Notes: a model not told the origin generated them from the sequence alone. A stretch of DNA of 64,000 nucleotides from Williamsia phyllosphaerae (GCF_014635305.1 NZ_BMCS01000001.1:1612001-1676000); one strand, 5' to 3'. Positions 32,430 through 41,779 are shown, numbered from the stretch's first letter. Numbers and translations are program-made.

Positions 32430-33860
32430 TCAGCGGGTCCCGACGTAGATGAACAGCGTGTACATGGCGACCGCCGGGAGCAACACGCACCACCCGGTGA
32501 TGAGGATGTTGCGGACGTTGGCCGAGCGGCACAGCCCCATGACGCCCAGCATGTTCACGTTGGGCAGCGGACCGTACGTGTCGGCCTTGGATGCGAACAG
32601 CAACACCACCACCCAGACGCCGGCGCCGATCCCCGCAATGGATGCGAGCTCACCGAAGATCTTGTCCAGCAGGACCACCTGCGCGGCCGACGCCCCCGGC
32701 ACGCCGACCCAGCCGATGAGCGCGACGGTCATCGCGAACAGGAAGGGGGTCAGGCCCCGGATCTCGGTGCCGTACGACCCGAGGACGACGGTGAACGGGT
32801 TCAGGCGTGCGATCGCGTTGAAGAGCAGCGCCAGCAGATAGAACAGGACGAACAGCCACGCCAGCTTGGCCGCTCCTCGGTAGGCGTTGACGGCGAACGC
32901 TTTCGGCGACATCCCTGCGCCCGCGGCGGTCACGATGGAAAGCAGCGGTAGCGCGAGCAGCGGTAGCGCGATGCCCGCGGTGGTGATGGTCGCGACGACG
33001 AGAACGGCCACCAGGGTCATGGCGAACGCCACCGCGGCGCGGCCGGACCGTCGGTCATCGACAGCGGGGGAGTCGGTCTCGATCGCGCCCAGCTCCTCCG
33101 GTGAGTAGTGGTCGTCGCCGCCGGCGGTACGCCTCTGCATCCACGGGACGACGATCATGCCGACCACGATCGACAGCACGGCGAGGGGGCCGCCACCGTG
33201 GAGCAGGTACCCGAGGTAGCCGGTGTCGGCGGCCTGCATGATCGCGATGTTCCCGCCGGCGAACGGGGCGATCGCGAATCCGGCACAGCCGCCGATGAAG
33301 ATCGCCGACGCGGTGGCCGACCTGGTTAGTCCGGCGCGCGCCGCCACCGGGAGCAGCACCGGCACGGCGACCGCCAGAGCGCCGGCCAGTGTTCCCAACG
33401 CGGCGACAAGCAGGAAGCACGTCAGCATGATCCCGGCGGCGACCGACGTCGTGTTCGAGGTGCCGACCACCCGGATGGCCGCCGACACGATCCGGGTCGC
33501 CGCCCCACTGGCACGGAGGATCTCGGCGAGGGCGCCTCCGAGCAGGATCACCACGCCGATGATCGTGACCTGGTCGACAGCCGACTCCCGCGCGATCTCG
33601 ACCACCGTCTGCGGTCCAGGGAGCAGGAGCAACGCGGCCGAGAGGACCGACACCGACGTGGCCACCAGGATTCGCATGCCGAGAGCGGCGAGGATTCCGT
33701 AGAGGGCGATGGGCAGGAACCCCCACAGGGTCGACGGCTCGACCCGCAGTCCGACCACCAGCGAGACGACGATGCTCACCGCGGCGACGAGATTGACCGG
33801 GCGGGTGAGTCGTCGGATGTCGCCGGGGCGCTGCCCAGTGAGCAACGGTGTGGTCTGCAA
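32430..33860 (-). CDS. Multi-spanning ion-transporter-like membrane protein (NhaC/GntP/DctM-like)
   Basis: A 476-residue protein with about 12 hydrophobic segments. The repeated helix-reentrant pattern (VVILLGGALAEILR, GGCAGFAIAPFAGGNIAIM, ASAAQVVLLDKIFGELASIAG) suggests the ion transporter superfamily of Na+/H+ antiporters and organic-acid symporters. It probably starts at the TTG at 33860, which has GGAGG 6-7 bp upstream. The substrate cannot be assigned. It stands apart from the exporter at 34035 by a 174-bp gap on the same strand in which I see no gene. Confidence 0.75.
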   Translation of the reverse strand: MQTTPLLTGQRPGDIRRLTRPVNLVAAVSIVVSLVVGLRVEPSTLWGFLPIALYGILAALGMRILVATSVSVLSAALLLLPGPQTVVEIARESAVDQVTIIGVVILLGGALAEILRASGAATRIVSAAIRVVGTSNTTSVAAGIMLTCFLLVAALGTLAGALAVAVPVLLPVAARAGLTRSATASAIFIGGCAGFAIAPFAGGNIAIMQAADTGYLGYLLHGGGPLAVLSIVVGMIVVPWMQRRTAGGDDHYSPEELGAIETDSPAVDDRRSGRAAVAFAMTLVAVLVVATITTAGIALPLLALPLLSIVTAAGAGMSPKAFAVNAYRGAAKLAWLFVLFYLLALLFNAIARLNPFTVVLGSYGTEIRGLTPFLFAMTVALIGWVGVPGASAAQVVLLDKIFGELASIAGIGAGVWVVVLLFASKADTYGPLPNVNMLGVMGLCRSANVRNILITGWCVLLPAVAMYTLFIYVGTR

Positions 33861-34034
33861 CTCGGGCCTCCGGCGTGGTCGTGAGAACGCCGACTGCCGG
33901 GGACCTCGGTGTCGCCCGGCGCCTGTCGGACGAGTTGCGACATTACAGGGAAACCGGGCCCACCCTGCAGCTCCGCCGCTTTGTGGGACGTGCGCCAGGA
34001 AACCTTGTTCGGGTTCGTGGAGGGGTCACGGGTC

Positions 34035-35636
34035 CTACGTCGGGGTACCTACCGGGTCTGTCGTCGGGGCGCCTTCGGAGTGCTCGGACTTCTCGGAGTC
34101 CGTTCCCGGGTGCGCCGGCAGGTAGATCAGCGTCAGCACGGCTGCCACAGCGGTGACCGCGCCCGCCACGATGCATCCGGTGGCGAAGCCGTCGACGAAG
34201 CCGGACCGCGCGATCTCGGCGAGCTGCGCCCCCGCCCGGGCGCCGACCTCCCCGAACTGGGACGCGGCGACGCGGGACGCCTCGAGTGCGGCGCCGACGG
34301 AATCGCGAGCGGGATCGACCAGTCGCTCGGGCAGACCCGCCGTGGCGTCGAGGTGGTCGCGGTAGACCGACAACGCCACCGATCCGATGACCGCGACGCC
34401 GAGGGTGCCGCCGAGTTCTCGGGTCGCGTCGTTGACCGCCGATCCCATCCCGGCCTTGTCCGGCGGGACGACGCCCATGATGGCCTCGGTGGCGGGTGCA
34501 CTGGTCAGGCCGATGCCGACGCCGAGGAAGATCATCTGCCCGGCGATGACGAGGTAGCTGGTCTCCGAACCCACCGTCGCGGCCCAGCCGAACGCCAGGC
34601 TCAACGACACGAGGCCGAGCGCCACGATCAGTTTCGATCCGACGCGCACGGCGAGGCGCGGCCCGACCAACGAGGCGACCGCGATGGAACCCGCCACCGG
34701 CAGCATCCGGATGCCAGTCTCGAGCGCGCCGTAGTCGCGGACCGACTGGAAGTACTGGGTGACCAGGAAGATGAAACCGAACAGGGCGAAGAAGGCCGCG
34801 GTGACCGCGCCGCTGGCCGCCGTGAAGCGCAGGTTGGCGAACAGCCGCACGTCGAGCATGGGATGCGTCGCGCGGATCTCCTGCAGGACGAACAGGGTGA
34901 GAAGAGCTGCGGCGGCGATGAACCCGATGATGGTCGCCGTCGACGACCACCCTCGATCCGGTGCCTCGATGATCGTGTAGACCAGCAACCCGAGGGCGAG
35001 CGTGGACAGTCCGAGCCCGATCAGGTCCAGCGGCGGGGTCGACGGGTCGCGAGAGTCGGGGATGAACCGGAAGGCCACGACCAGCGTGACTGCCGCGGCT
35101 GCGCCGACGAACAGGAGAATCGAACCCCACCAGAAGGATTCGAGCAGTGCGCCGCCGACAACCGGCCCGACGGCGACCGAGATACCCGTCGCCGCACCCC
35201 AGATGCCGATTGCCTTGACGCGCTCGGAACGCTCGGTGAAGACGTTGGTGAGGATGGACAACGTCACCGGATAGACCACCGCCGCCGCGACGCCGGCCAG
35301 CGCTCGCCATGCGATCAGCACGTCGGGATTCGAGCTCCAGGCCCCGGCGATCGACGCGATCAGCGACACCGCCAGCCCCATCAGCAGGAACCGACGTCGA
35401 CCGAACCGGTCGCTCAGCGATCCGGCCGCGAGCACCAGCGCCGCGAAAGCCAGATTGAACGCATCCACGATCCACAGCAGGTCTCGCGTGGAGGCGCCCA
35501 ACTCGGTGACCAACGACGGCAGCGCGATGTTGACGATGGTGGTGGAGATGTTGACGACGAACACGGCTGCGCACAGCGATACGAGCACTGCGACCTTGTT
35601 CGTCCCGCGTTCCGTCGACCACCCGAGGCTTTGCAT
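34035..35636 (-). CDS. MFS transporter, DHA2 family (EmrB/QacA-like)
   Basis: A 533-residue, 14-segment exporter. GSLSDRFGRRRFLLMG is the loop 2-3 motif, GISVAVGPVVGGALLE is the antiporter motif C, and LDLIGLGLSTLALG begins the extra central segments. The N-terminus MQSLGWSTERG has no visible ribosome-binding site, so a leaderless transcript is possible. A divergent TetR gene 101 bp away is the likely regulator. Substrate probably a toxic organic compound. Confidence 0.9.
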   Translation of the reverse strand: MQSLGWSTERGTNKVAVLVSLCAAVFVVNISTTIVNIALPSLVTELGASTRDLLWIVDAFNLAFAALVLAAGSLSDRFGRRRFLLMGLAVSLIASIAGAWSSNPDVLIAWRALAGVAAAVVYPVTLSILTNVFTERSERVKAIGIWGAATGISVAVGPVVGGALLESFWWGSILLFVGAAAAVTLVVAFRFIPDSRDPSTPPLDLIGLGLSTLALGLLVYTIIEAPDRGWSSTATIIGFIAAAALLTLFVLQEIRATHPMLDVRLFANLRFTAASGAVTAAFFALFGFIFLVTQYFQSVRDYGALETGIRMLPVAGSIAVASLVGPRLAVRVGSKLIVALGLVSLSLAFGWAATVGSETSYLVIAGQMIFLGVGIGLTSAPATEAIMGVVPPDKAGMGSAVNDATRELGGTLGVAVIGSVALSVYRDHLDATAGLPERLVDPARDSVGAALEASRVAASQFGEVGARAGAQLAEIARSGFVDGFATGCIVAGAVTAVAAVLTLIYLPAHPGTDSEKSEHSEGAPTTDPVGTPT

Positions 35637-35662
35637 AACGAAGTTCTACCACGGCGCCAATC

Positions 35663-35676
35663 GATCTCACAAGATC
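35663..35676. promoter_or_regulatory. Weak inverted repeat between DHA2 exporter and TetR gene
   Basis: GATCT-CACA-AGATC is a 5+5 inverted repeat in the divergent 100-bp gap. It is short, but is the only symmetric element seen there and could be the TetR operator. Confidence 0.3.
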
Positions 35677-35736
35677 AGACGGGGACGCGGCTCAGGTGGT
35701 CAGGCGCCGCGGGGTCGTCGTGAGAGCATGAAACCC

Positions 35737-36465
35737 ATGGCAGAACGGCATGACGACACCGACGCGGAGACGCAGCCGGAGCCGGTCCGCGACCGATTGG
35801 TGACCGTCACGATCGCCCTGCTGGCCGACGTGGGCCCCTCGGAGATCAAGGTCCGACGGATCGCGGAGGAGGCCGGCGTCTCCACCATCGCCGTGTACCA
35901 CCATTTCGGCGGTGTCCGTGAGCTGCTCCAGGTGGTGGTCGGCCGTGGCTACCGCACCCTGCGGACCGCCTTCGAGAGGGCGGCCGCGGCGGGCCCCGAC
36001 CCGGGCGCCCAGTTGTTCGCGATAGCCCTGTCGTGTCGGCAGGTGGCACAGGACAACGCCCACCTCTACGACATGATGTTCGGACTCTCGACACGCGGGA
36101 CGTACCGATACGTCGCCGAGGCACCGGACGGAGGCCCGACCCAGCAGTTCCTCGAGTCGTACGCCGTCTTCGCCGCCGCCTGCCACCGACTGGTCGAGTC
36201 GGGACGCATCACGATCACCGACGGACATCAGGTCGCCGCCGAACTGTGGAGTGCCGTACACGGATTCGTCACGCTCGAGATGGCCGGGCATTTCGCGCGC
36301 TTCGACAACCCGGTCGGTCAGGTGCTGGCGCCGATGTGCGTCAATCACTTCGTCGGATTGGGTGATGAGCGGTCGCGCGCCGAGAGGTCTGGGCTCGACG
36401 CAGTCGCATGGTGGAACTCCGAGGGCCCCGGCAGCGAGAACGCGGCGGCGAAGATCTCGATCTGA
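35737..36465 (+). CDS. TetR/AcrR family transcriptional regulator
   Basis: A 242-residue TetR protein. Its HTH reads VRRIAEEAGVSTIAVYHHFGG, here split as VRRIAEEAGVS (helix 2-turn) and TIAVYHHFGG (recognition helix), with a long C-terminal domain (TetR_C_33-like, with AHLYDMMFG). Of two in-frame ATGs I use the second, at 35737, which has GAGAG 10 bp upstream. It is divergent from the DHA2 exporter at 34035-35636. A 21-bp tandem array begins 8 bp after its stop. Confidence 0.87.
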   Translation: MAERHDDTDAETQPEPVRDRLVTVTIALLADVGPSEIKVRRIAEEAGVSTIAVYHHFGGVRELLQVVVGRGYRTLRTAFERAAAAGPDPGAQLFAIALSCRQVAQDNAHLYDMMFGLSTRGTYRYVAEAPDGGPTQQFLESYAVFAAACHRLVESGRITITDGHQVAAELWSAVHGFVTLEMAGHFARFDNPVGQVLAPMCVNHFVGLGDERSRAERSGLDAVAWWNSEGPGSENAAAKISI

Positions 36466-36473
36466 CCGCCGAC

Positions 36474-36557
36474 TGCCCAGTGAACGTCCGCAAATGCCCA
36501 CTCAACGTCCGTAGCTGCCCACTCGACGTCCGTATCCGCCCAGTCGACGCGGGTCCA
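36474..36557 (+). repeat. 21-bp tandem repeat array C (four units)
   Basis: Units start at 36474, 36495, 36516 and 36537. The core is TGCCCACTCGACGTCCGTA plus two variable bases; unit 4 is the most diverged. There are no spacers. Like array A, it lies immediately downstream of a stop codon, but its unit differs and its 21-bp period keeps reading frame, with no stop codon in the read-through frame. Confidence 0.8.
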
Positions 36558-36569
36558 ATTCCGACGGAG

Positions 36570-36806
36570 TCAGGTGCCGGTCGACCCACCGTTGATGTGA
36601 TCCCGCACATCCGACGCGGTGGCGCCTCCCGCGACGACGTACACACGATCGTCGTCGCGGGAGGCGTTGTTCCACGAATCGTCGTCCAGGTTCTGCCAGT
36701 CCACGAGTTGACCGTCGGCGTCGAAGGCCAACTGCGCCCGGTTCGGGTGGCGGATGGCGACGCGGGCGATGCGGTGGGCGAGCGCATCGATGTCCGCGGT
36801 CTCCAT
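36570..36806 (-). CDS. Small hypothetical protein (78 aa)
   Basis: A short acidic, soluble protein: LAHRIARVAIRHPNRAQLAFDADGQLVDW, here split in two helices/strands, then NLDDDSWNNASRDDDRVYVVAG and DHINGGSTGT at the end (each shown in part). I recognise no family. The ATG at 36806 is chosen because GAGGAG lies 6 bp upstream; an ATG at 36812 has no spacing to that site. The ribosome-binding site and codon pattern support a real gene. It converges on repeat array C and is divergent from the small gene at 36924. Confidence 0.6.
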   Translation of the reverse strand: METADIDALAHRIARVAIRHPNRAQLAFDADGQLVDWQNLDDDSWNNASRDDDRVYVVAGGATASDVRDHINGGSTGT

Positions 36807-36923
36807 GGTCATCTCCTCACATCGGCGTGGAACCCAGTATCGAGGACGACCGAGGGGATCGGCGTCACGACACCCGTGCCCAGCCTCCTTGTGCTTGCGC
36901 AGTGTTTGGGGTCTGCTGAAGCG

Positions 36924-37088
36924 ATGGCTGACGACGACGACAATTCACCGCACCGGGTGTTCGATCCCTCGAGCGGGAAGGACCCCGACACCGAGGGCGT
37001 CGCGGACGGCGACGACGTTCCCGCGCCCCGCCGTCGTGGTTCGTCGGACGACGACGAGGCCTCGACGTCGGACGACGCCGAGGCCTGA
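36924..37088 (+). CDS. Small acidic disordered protein (54 aa), hypothetical
   Basis: A 54-residue frame, MADDDDNSPHRVF at the start and SSDDDEASTSDDAEA at the end, strongly acidic with a short RRR patch in the middle and no hydrophobic core, so probably disordered if expressed. There is no clear ribosome-binding site. The frame is open well upstream, so the start is uncertain. It may be a real small gene or a compositional accident. Confidence 0.4.
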   Translation: MADDDDNSPHRVFDPSSGKDPDTEGVADGDDVPAPRRRGSSDDDEASTSDDAEA

Positions 37089-37096
37089 CCGTCGGA

Positions 37097-37465
37097 TCAC
37101 GCCCGATCGTGGAGGGTGACCTGGTAGCCGTCGGGATCGGCGAAGGTGAACGTGCGGCCGAACGGTCCGTCGATCGGATCCGACACGATCCGGTGACCAT
37201 CGGCGGTCAATGCGTCGTGAATGGCCTGGACGTCGGTGGCGTGCAGCCAGATGGCCGCGCCGATCCCGGGTTGTGCGACCGAATCGAGGTCGGTGCCGGG
37301 GACGATGTCGCGCAACGCGAATGCGATGGGCGCCGTCTCGAAGACCACGGCGTGGGGCGGGCCCGCCTGGGAGCGGACGAGGCCGAGGTACTGCTCGTAG
37401 AACGCCTGCGATGCTGCGAGATCGCGAGCCTGCAGGGAGATGAAGTCGGGACCGGTGACCGGCAT
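37097..37465 (-). CDS. VOC superfamily protein
   Basis: A 122-residue single VOC module pair. The N-terminal FISLQARDLAASQAFYEQYLG is split as FISLQARDLAA and SQAFYEQYLG; the C-terminal half has FGRTFTFADPDGYQVTLHD. The first-strand His common in metal-dependent members is replaced (FISL), so it may bind rather than transform its ligand. AAGGAG precedes the ATG. It is divergent from a MarR gene and its promoter contains the MarR-type operators. Confidence 0.85.
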   Translation of the reverse strand: MPVTGPDFISLQARDLAASQAFYEQYLGLVRSQAGPPHAVVFETAPIAFALRDIVPGTDLDSVAQPGIGAAIWLHATDVQAIHDALTADGHRIVSDPIDGPFGRTFTFADPDGYQVTLHDRA

Positions 37466-37481
37466 GTGATGCTCCTTGGTT

Positions 37482-37503
37482 GTGTGTCAGTTTTCTGACA
37501 CAC
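37482..37503. promoter_or_regulatory. MarR-type operator 1
   Basis: GTGTGTCAG-N4-CTGACACAC is a perfect inverted repeat with 9-bp arms and a TTTT spacer, 17 bp upstream of the VOC start. Shares the TGTCAG-N4-CTGACA core with operator 2. Confidence 0.75.
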
Positions 37504-37510
37504 GCAATGT

Positions 37511-37528
37511 ATGTCAGAATACTGACAT
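37511..37528. promoter_or_regulatory. MarR-type operator 2, covering the marR-family start codon
   Basis: ATGTCAG-N4-CTGACAT is a perfect inverted repeat with 7-bp arms and an AATA spacer. Its right arm includes the first bases of the MarR-family ATG at 37527. The centre is 27 bp from operator 1. Repressor bound here would block both divergent promoters. Confidence 0.75.
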
Positions 37529-37985
37529 GAGTCAAGACGGCGGCGGCATCGATCTCGAGACGTCGGTGGGTTACCTGCTCAAAGAGGCAGCGAGCGCCCT
37601 GCGGGTGGCCATGGAATCGGTACTGCGCCCACTCGGGTTGACCGTCACGCAGTACTCATGCCTCGAGTTGCTCAGCCAACGCCCGGGCCTGTCCAACTCC
37701 GAACTCGCACGGGGGACCTTCATCACCCGGCAGTCGATGAACGTACTGGTGCAGGCGTTGGAGCGCGATGGCTACGTCACCCGGCCGACGCAGGCGCCCG
37801 TCGGCAAGGTCCTGCCGACGGCGCTGACCCCCCGAGGCCGGCGAAGTCTCGACAGGGCCAGTGCAGCAGTACGTTCCGTCGAGGTACAGATGCTGAGCGG
37901 CCTCACCCAGGACGATCGGTCGCAGGCGCTGACGAGTCTGCGCAGCATGGTGCAGGCGCTGCATGACGTCGACGGCAACAGTTGA
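37527..37985 (+). CDS. MarR family transcriptional regulator
   Basis: A 152-residue winged-helix protein: LTVTQYSCLELLSQRPGLSN (helix 1-2 region), ELARGTFITRQSMNVLVQAL (recognition helix), then the wing ERDGYVTRPTQAPVGK. The ATG at 37527 overlaps one of the two TGTCAG-N4-CTGACA operators, so autoregulation and possibly a leaderless transcript are inferred. The divergent VOC gene is the obvious target. MarR proteins usually release DNA on binding phenolic or oxidising ligands, which may be relevant to the neighbouring hydroxyquinol pathway genes. Confidence 0.9.
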   Translation: MSQDGGGIDLETSVGYLLKEAASALRVAMESVLRPLGLTVTQYSCLELLSQRPGLSNSELARGTFITRQSMNVLVQALERDGYVTRPTQAPVGKVLPTALTPRGRRSLDRASAAVRSVEVQMLSGLTQDDRSQALTSLRSMVQALHDVDGNS

Positions 37986-38013
37986 GCGGCGGTTTCCGAG
38001 CGAGGGCTCTCCG

Positions 38014-38913
38014 CTATTCCGCGTCTGCCAAGACGATGTCGAACTCGACCCGCGCCCAGACGGCTCCGGCCAGATCGCGGCCGTCCGGTGTGGCGGTACC
38101 GGCCGCCTGCTCGACGAAGTCCATGACCAGCGAATCCTTCACGCCGAACACCGAATCGGAGTCCAGCAGGTCATCTCCGCGGACGAAGATGTGGGTGACC
38201 AGCCGACGCATCCCCGGTGCGGTCACCATGAAGTGCAGATGCGACGCCCGCATGGGTGACCGACCCACCGCGGCGAGCAGCGACCCCACCGGCCCGTCGT
38301 GCGGGATCGGGTACGGCGTGGGGGTGAGCGCCCAGAACGCGTACCGACCGTCGTCGTCGCTGAACAGGTGTGCGCGGGCGCTGACCCGTTCCTCGTCGTA
38401 CTGAACGTCGTACAACCCGTTGTCGTCGGCCTCCCACACCTCGATTCGCGCCCCCGCCAGCGGCTTTCCGTCGGCGGTGCGCACCGTGCCCTCGACCCAA
38501 CAGGGTTGACCGCTCGCGCCACCGGCGATGTCCCCGCCGATGGCCACCTCGGGGGAGTCCTCGATGAAGAACGGTCCGAACACCGTGGCCTCGGTGGCTT
38601 CCCCGCGGGCCTCGTTGTTCACCGTGACGGTCTGCATGGACGCGCCGAGGACATCGGACAGCAGGATGAACTCCTGACGTCGGTCATCGGTGATGTGTCC
38701 GGTGGCGGTCAGGAATTCGATACCCGTGTTCCATTCGTCCTCGGTGAGGCGGACGTCCCGCACGAAGGCGTGCAGGTGCCGGGTGAGTGACTGCAGCACA
38801 TCTCGGAGTCGGGGATCGTCGGCGCCGTCGAACGACGCCACCACCCTGTCGACGAGCTCGTCCTCGCGGGCCGCCTGCGTCGGTGAGACGGTCGGCGTGT
38901 TCTCGGGTGTCAT
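38014..38913 (-). CDS. Intradiol ring-cleavage dioxygenase, hydroxyquinol 1,2-dioxygenase type
   Basis: A 299-residue non-haem Fe(III) dioxygenase of the catechol/hydroxyquinol branch. The N-terminal helical dimerisation domain (about 1-105) precedes the beta-sandwich. Fe ligands are Tyr in DNGLYDVQY, Tyr in [10 protein letters not shown], and the two His of ASHLHFMV. It would cleave hydroxyquinol (1,2,4-trihydroxybenzene) to maleylacetate. The ATG overlaps the stop of the maleylacetate reductase gene (ATGA), which favours hydroxyquinol over catechol as substrate. Confidence 0.9.
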   Translation of the reverse strand: MTPENTPTVSPTQAAREDELVDRVVASFDGADDPRLRDVLQSLTRHLHAFVRDVRLTEDEWNTGIEFLTATGHITDDRRQEFILLSDVLGASMQTVTVNNEARGEATEATVFGPFFIEDSPEVAIGGDIAGGASGQPCWVEGTVRTADGKPLAGARIEVWEADDNGLYDVQYDEERVSARAHLFSDDDGRYAFWALTPTPYPIPHDGPVGSLLAAVGRSPMRASHLHFMVTAPGMRRLVTHIFVRGDDLLDSDSVFGVKDSLVMDFVEQAAGTATPDGRDLAGAVWARVEFDIVLADAE

Positions 38914-39977
38914 GTCCGGCCCTCCAAGGGGTGTGCGGTCGGTACGTCGCCCGTGCTGGCGGCGGTGAGGATGGTGGTCAGGTCGCTCGCGGTGACCGGA
39001 CGTGGGTTGGACTCGGGAACCACGGGCAGGATCCGCGCGACCGCGTCCGGGATCATGGTCGCGTCGAAACCGTACGGCAGCAGCGATGTCGGGGCGCCCA
39101 CCCGTTCTCGGAGTCGTGCCAGTCCGTGGTCAGCGGACTCGGTCCCGAACGCGGCGGCGATCATCCGGGCCGCGTCGGGTGCGGTAGGTGCGTTGAACGC
39201 GAGCACGTGCGGCAGGATCACGGCGTGGGTCTGGGCGTGCGGGAGGTCGTAGGCGCCGCCGAGCACATGGCAGATCTTGTGGTGCAGGCCCGAACCGGCG
39301 GAGGCGAAGGCGACGGCCGACAGATACGCCCCGAGCAGCATCTCGTCACGCCCGATCCGGTCGTCGGCGTCGGCGACGACGGCGGGCAGCCCGGCGTCGA
39401 GAGCGCGGATCCCGGTGACGGCCGTCGACGCGTTGATCGGATCCGCGCGCGGACCCCACAACGAGTCCACGCAGTGCGCCAGGGCGTTCAACCCGGATGC
39501 GACGGTGAGCTCCAGGGGCAGTTCGACACTCAGCGCCGAATCGTAGATGACACTCGTCGGCAGCACCCGGCGGTCGACACCGGTGGTCTTGCGTCCCGCC
39601 TCGGTGAGCCCCCACACATCGGTTGCCTCCGACCCCGCGTAGGTCGTCGGGACGGCGACGATCGGGATGCCGCTCGTCAGCGCAACCGCTTTCGCCAGCC
39701 CGGTCGCCGACCCGCCACCGATGCAGACGAGGAGGTCGACGGAGTTCTCGCTCGCGATCGTCCGGGCGTGGTCGGCGACATCGACAGGGACGTGCGGGGC
39801 CACATCGGTGTGGTGCACGACAACCGGGATCGACCCGATGACCTCGGGATGAGCACGGGTGGCGATCACCATGACCCGCGCCGCGCCGAGCCGGACTACC
39901 TCGTCGGCGAGATGCGTGCCGGCGCGGCCGTGACCGAACAGCACCCGTTGGGCCGGGGTGTCGTGGACGAAGATCAC
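38910..39977 (-). CDS. Maleylacetate reductase
   Basis: A 355-residue iron-containing alcohol dehydrogenase family protein, with [11 protein letters not shown] for NAD(P)H binding, [12 protein letters not shown] and the metal-ligand-type His in [12 protein letters not shown] and [13 protein letters not shown]. It reduces maleylacetate to 3-oxoadipate with NAD(P)H. I start at the GTG at 39977, giving a GTGA overlap with the monooxygenase stop and an N-terminus ([14 protein letters not shown]) like other members; a GTG at 40001 would overlap further. Middle gene of the three-gene pathway operon. Confidence 0.9.
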   Translation of the reverse strand: MIFVHDTPAQRVLFGHGRAGTHLADEVVRLGAARVMVIATRAHPEVIGSIPVVVHHTDVAPHVPVDVADHARTIASENSVDLLVCIGGGSATGLAKAVALTSGIPIVAVPTTYAGSEATDVWGLTEAGRKTTGVDRRVLPTSVIYDSALSVELPLELTVASGLNALAHCVDSLWGPRADPINASTAVTGIRALDAGLPAVVADADDRIGRDEMLLGAYLSAVAFASAGSGLHHKICHVLGGAYDLPHAQTHAVILPHVLAFNAPTAPDAARMIAAAFGTESADHGLARLRERVGAPTSLLPYGFDATMIPDAVARILPVVPESNPRPVTASDLTTILTAASTGDVPTAHPLEGRT

Positions 39978-41779
39978 GCGGTCACCGACACCGGCTGACA
40001 CAGGACGGTGGCCAGGGCCTGCCGCAGTGCGACCTCCGGGTCCGACGGCAGAACCATTGCCCGCCAGGCGATGTGCTTGTCAGGACGCACCAGGATCGCA
40101 CCCGATTCGTCGATCTCGCGGATCGCGGCCCAGTCGAAGTAGAGGTCGGTGATCTCGCGCCCGGGGCCGATGACGACGGTCCGGACCGTCACCCCGAGCT
40201 GCTGCGACACCGACTCGGCGGCCGCGCCCCAGTCCTCGCCCGCGATGCCGGTGAACAGCGTGAACTGGGTGGACGGAGCGAGGTCGTGGGTGGAGTACCG
40301 GTGTGTGGTGTCGCCGACCCACACGTGTGGCAGTCGTGAGCCGGGGACCGTGGAGGCCTGGTAGTACAACTCGGCGTCCCGCAGCGGCTCCGAAGCCGGG
40401 CCGTCGGAGACCACGGCGTCGGACACATAGAACTGTCCGAGTTCCACCCCGTGGGCGTTGAACTCGTAGTTCTTGATGTCCATCGCCGCGGCGATCGCCG
40501 CGCGCTTGCGTGCACCGGCGGGGGTGTTCGCCTTGCGTTCCTCCATCTGTTCGATCATCTCCGCCTCGGTGGTCGCGCCGCTGACGCCGAGGGCGTCGAA
40601 GAGTTGGACGAACTCCCGACCGGACTTGTTGGCCCGCTTGACGATCTGCTCGGCGACCGGGGCGCGTTCGGCAGTGTAGGTGTCGAGCAACGCCGCTCCG
40701 GCGTCGCCACGCAGCACCGCGGCGATCTTCCAGGCGAGGTTGTAGGAGTCCTGGATGGACGTGTTCGAACCCAGCCCGTTGCTGGGTGGATGTCGGTGGA
40801 CGGCGTCGCCGACACAGAAGACGCGACCGGACTGCAGGCGTGTCGCGTACTGTTCGTTGTTGCCCCACAACGAGGTACCGGTGATCTGCACCTCGAGGTC
40901 CGGATCGCCGACGAGGTTGCGCACGATCCGGATGGCCTCGGCCTCGTCGACCGACGGCGGTTCGCCCGCGATGTCGTATCCCCAGACGATCAACCACTCG
41001 TTCCACGGGCGCACCATGCGCACGAGGCCCGCCCCGATGCCGCCGACGTTCGACCCTGGCTGGATGACCCAGTACAGAACCGAGGGCCGGTGACCGACGA
41101 ACGCGGCCATGTCCGCGGTGAAGGTGATGTTCATCGACCCGGCGATGTCCATCCGCCCCTCCATCGGCAGGTCGATGTCGTCGGCGACGCGCGACCGCGC
41201 ACCGTCGGCACCGACCAGGTACTTCGCGCGGATCGTCGACTCCATCCCGCTGAACCGGTCGAGCACGCGGACGGTGACCCCGTCGTCGTCCTGGGTGTGC
41301 GAGAGGTACTCGGTGGAGAACCGGGTCTGCGTCCCGCGCATCGTCGCGTTCTTCACGAGGATGGGTTCGAGGTAGGTCTGCGGGATGTCGCAGTTCAGCG
41401 ACGGTGACGCGAGCACGTAGTCGCCGTGCCGAGCCGGGTGTGTCCCCCAGGTGAGGACGCGTCCGAGTTCCTCACCCGCGATGGACGTGCAGAACACCGT
41501 GTCCCCCATCAGTTCGTGCGGGGTCGCCTCGGCGAGCACCTGGTCCTCGACGCCGACGTCGCGCAATATCTCCATGGTCCGCTGGTTGGTGATGTGCGCG
41601 CGGGGTGTGTTCGCCGTCCACCGGTATTTGGTGATCATGATGTTCGCGACGCCCAGAGTGGACAGGAACAGCGCGGCCGATGCCCCCGCCGGACCGGACC
41701 CCACGATCAACACGTCCGTGTCGATCTGATGGTCGCCGGGCAGTGCGGTGTCGGCCATTCCGTCGTCGAACGCAACCAT
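39974..41779 (-). CDS. FAD-dependent phenolic monooxygenase, resorcinol/chlorophenol hydroxylase type
   Basis: A 601-residue group A flavin monooxygenase. The FAD-binding motif is VGSGPAGASAALF, the DG motif VGADGARSRV and the GD motif VCVGDAVHRHPPSNGLGSN (in part), with a C-terminal thioredoxin-like domain usual for phenol hydroxylases. The sequence is most like TfdB/resorcinol hydroxylases. In this operon it would make hydroxyquinol from resorcinol or a related phenol. I use the ATG at 41779, with GAGAGG upstream. The 145-bp gap to the AraC gene contains two GTCACA direct repeats at 7-bp spacing (41835-41847). Confidence 0.9.
   Translation of the reverse strand: MVAFDDGMADTALPGDHQIDTDVLIVGSGPAGASAALFLSTLGVANIMITKYRWTANTPRAHITNQRTMEILRDVGVEDQVLAEATPHELMGDTVFCTSIAGEELGRVLTWGTHPARHGDYVLASPSLNCDIPQTYLEPILVKNATMRGTQTRFSTEYLSHTQDDDGVTVRVLDRFSGMESTIRAKYLVGADGARSRVADDIDLPMEGRMDIAGSMNITFTADMAAFVGHRPSVLYWVIQPGSNVGGIGAGLVRMVRPWNEWLIVWGYDIAGEPPSVDEAEAIRIVRNLVGDPDLEVQITGTSLWGNNEQYATRLQSGRVFCVGDAVHRHPPSNGLGSNTSIQDSYNLAWKIAAVLRGDAGAALLDTYTAERAPVAEQIVKRANKSGREFVQLFDALGVSGATTEAEMIEQMEERKANTPAGARKRAAIAAAMDIKNYEFNAHGVELGQFYVSDAVVSDGPASEPLRDAELYYQASTVPGSRLPHVWVGDTTHRYSTHDLAPSTQFTLFTGIAGEDWGAAAESVSQQLGVTVRTVVIGPGREITDLYFDWAAIREIDESGAILVRPDKHIAWRAMVLPSDPEVALRQALATVLCQPVSVTA

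Noticed and set aside
33943-35670. Long minus-strand frame overlapping the DHA2 exporter
   Set aside because: Its translation is Arg/Gly-rich without hydrophobic segments; the overlapping frame on the same strand encodes a convincing 14-segment MFS protein.
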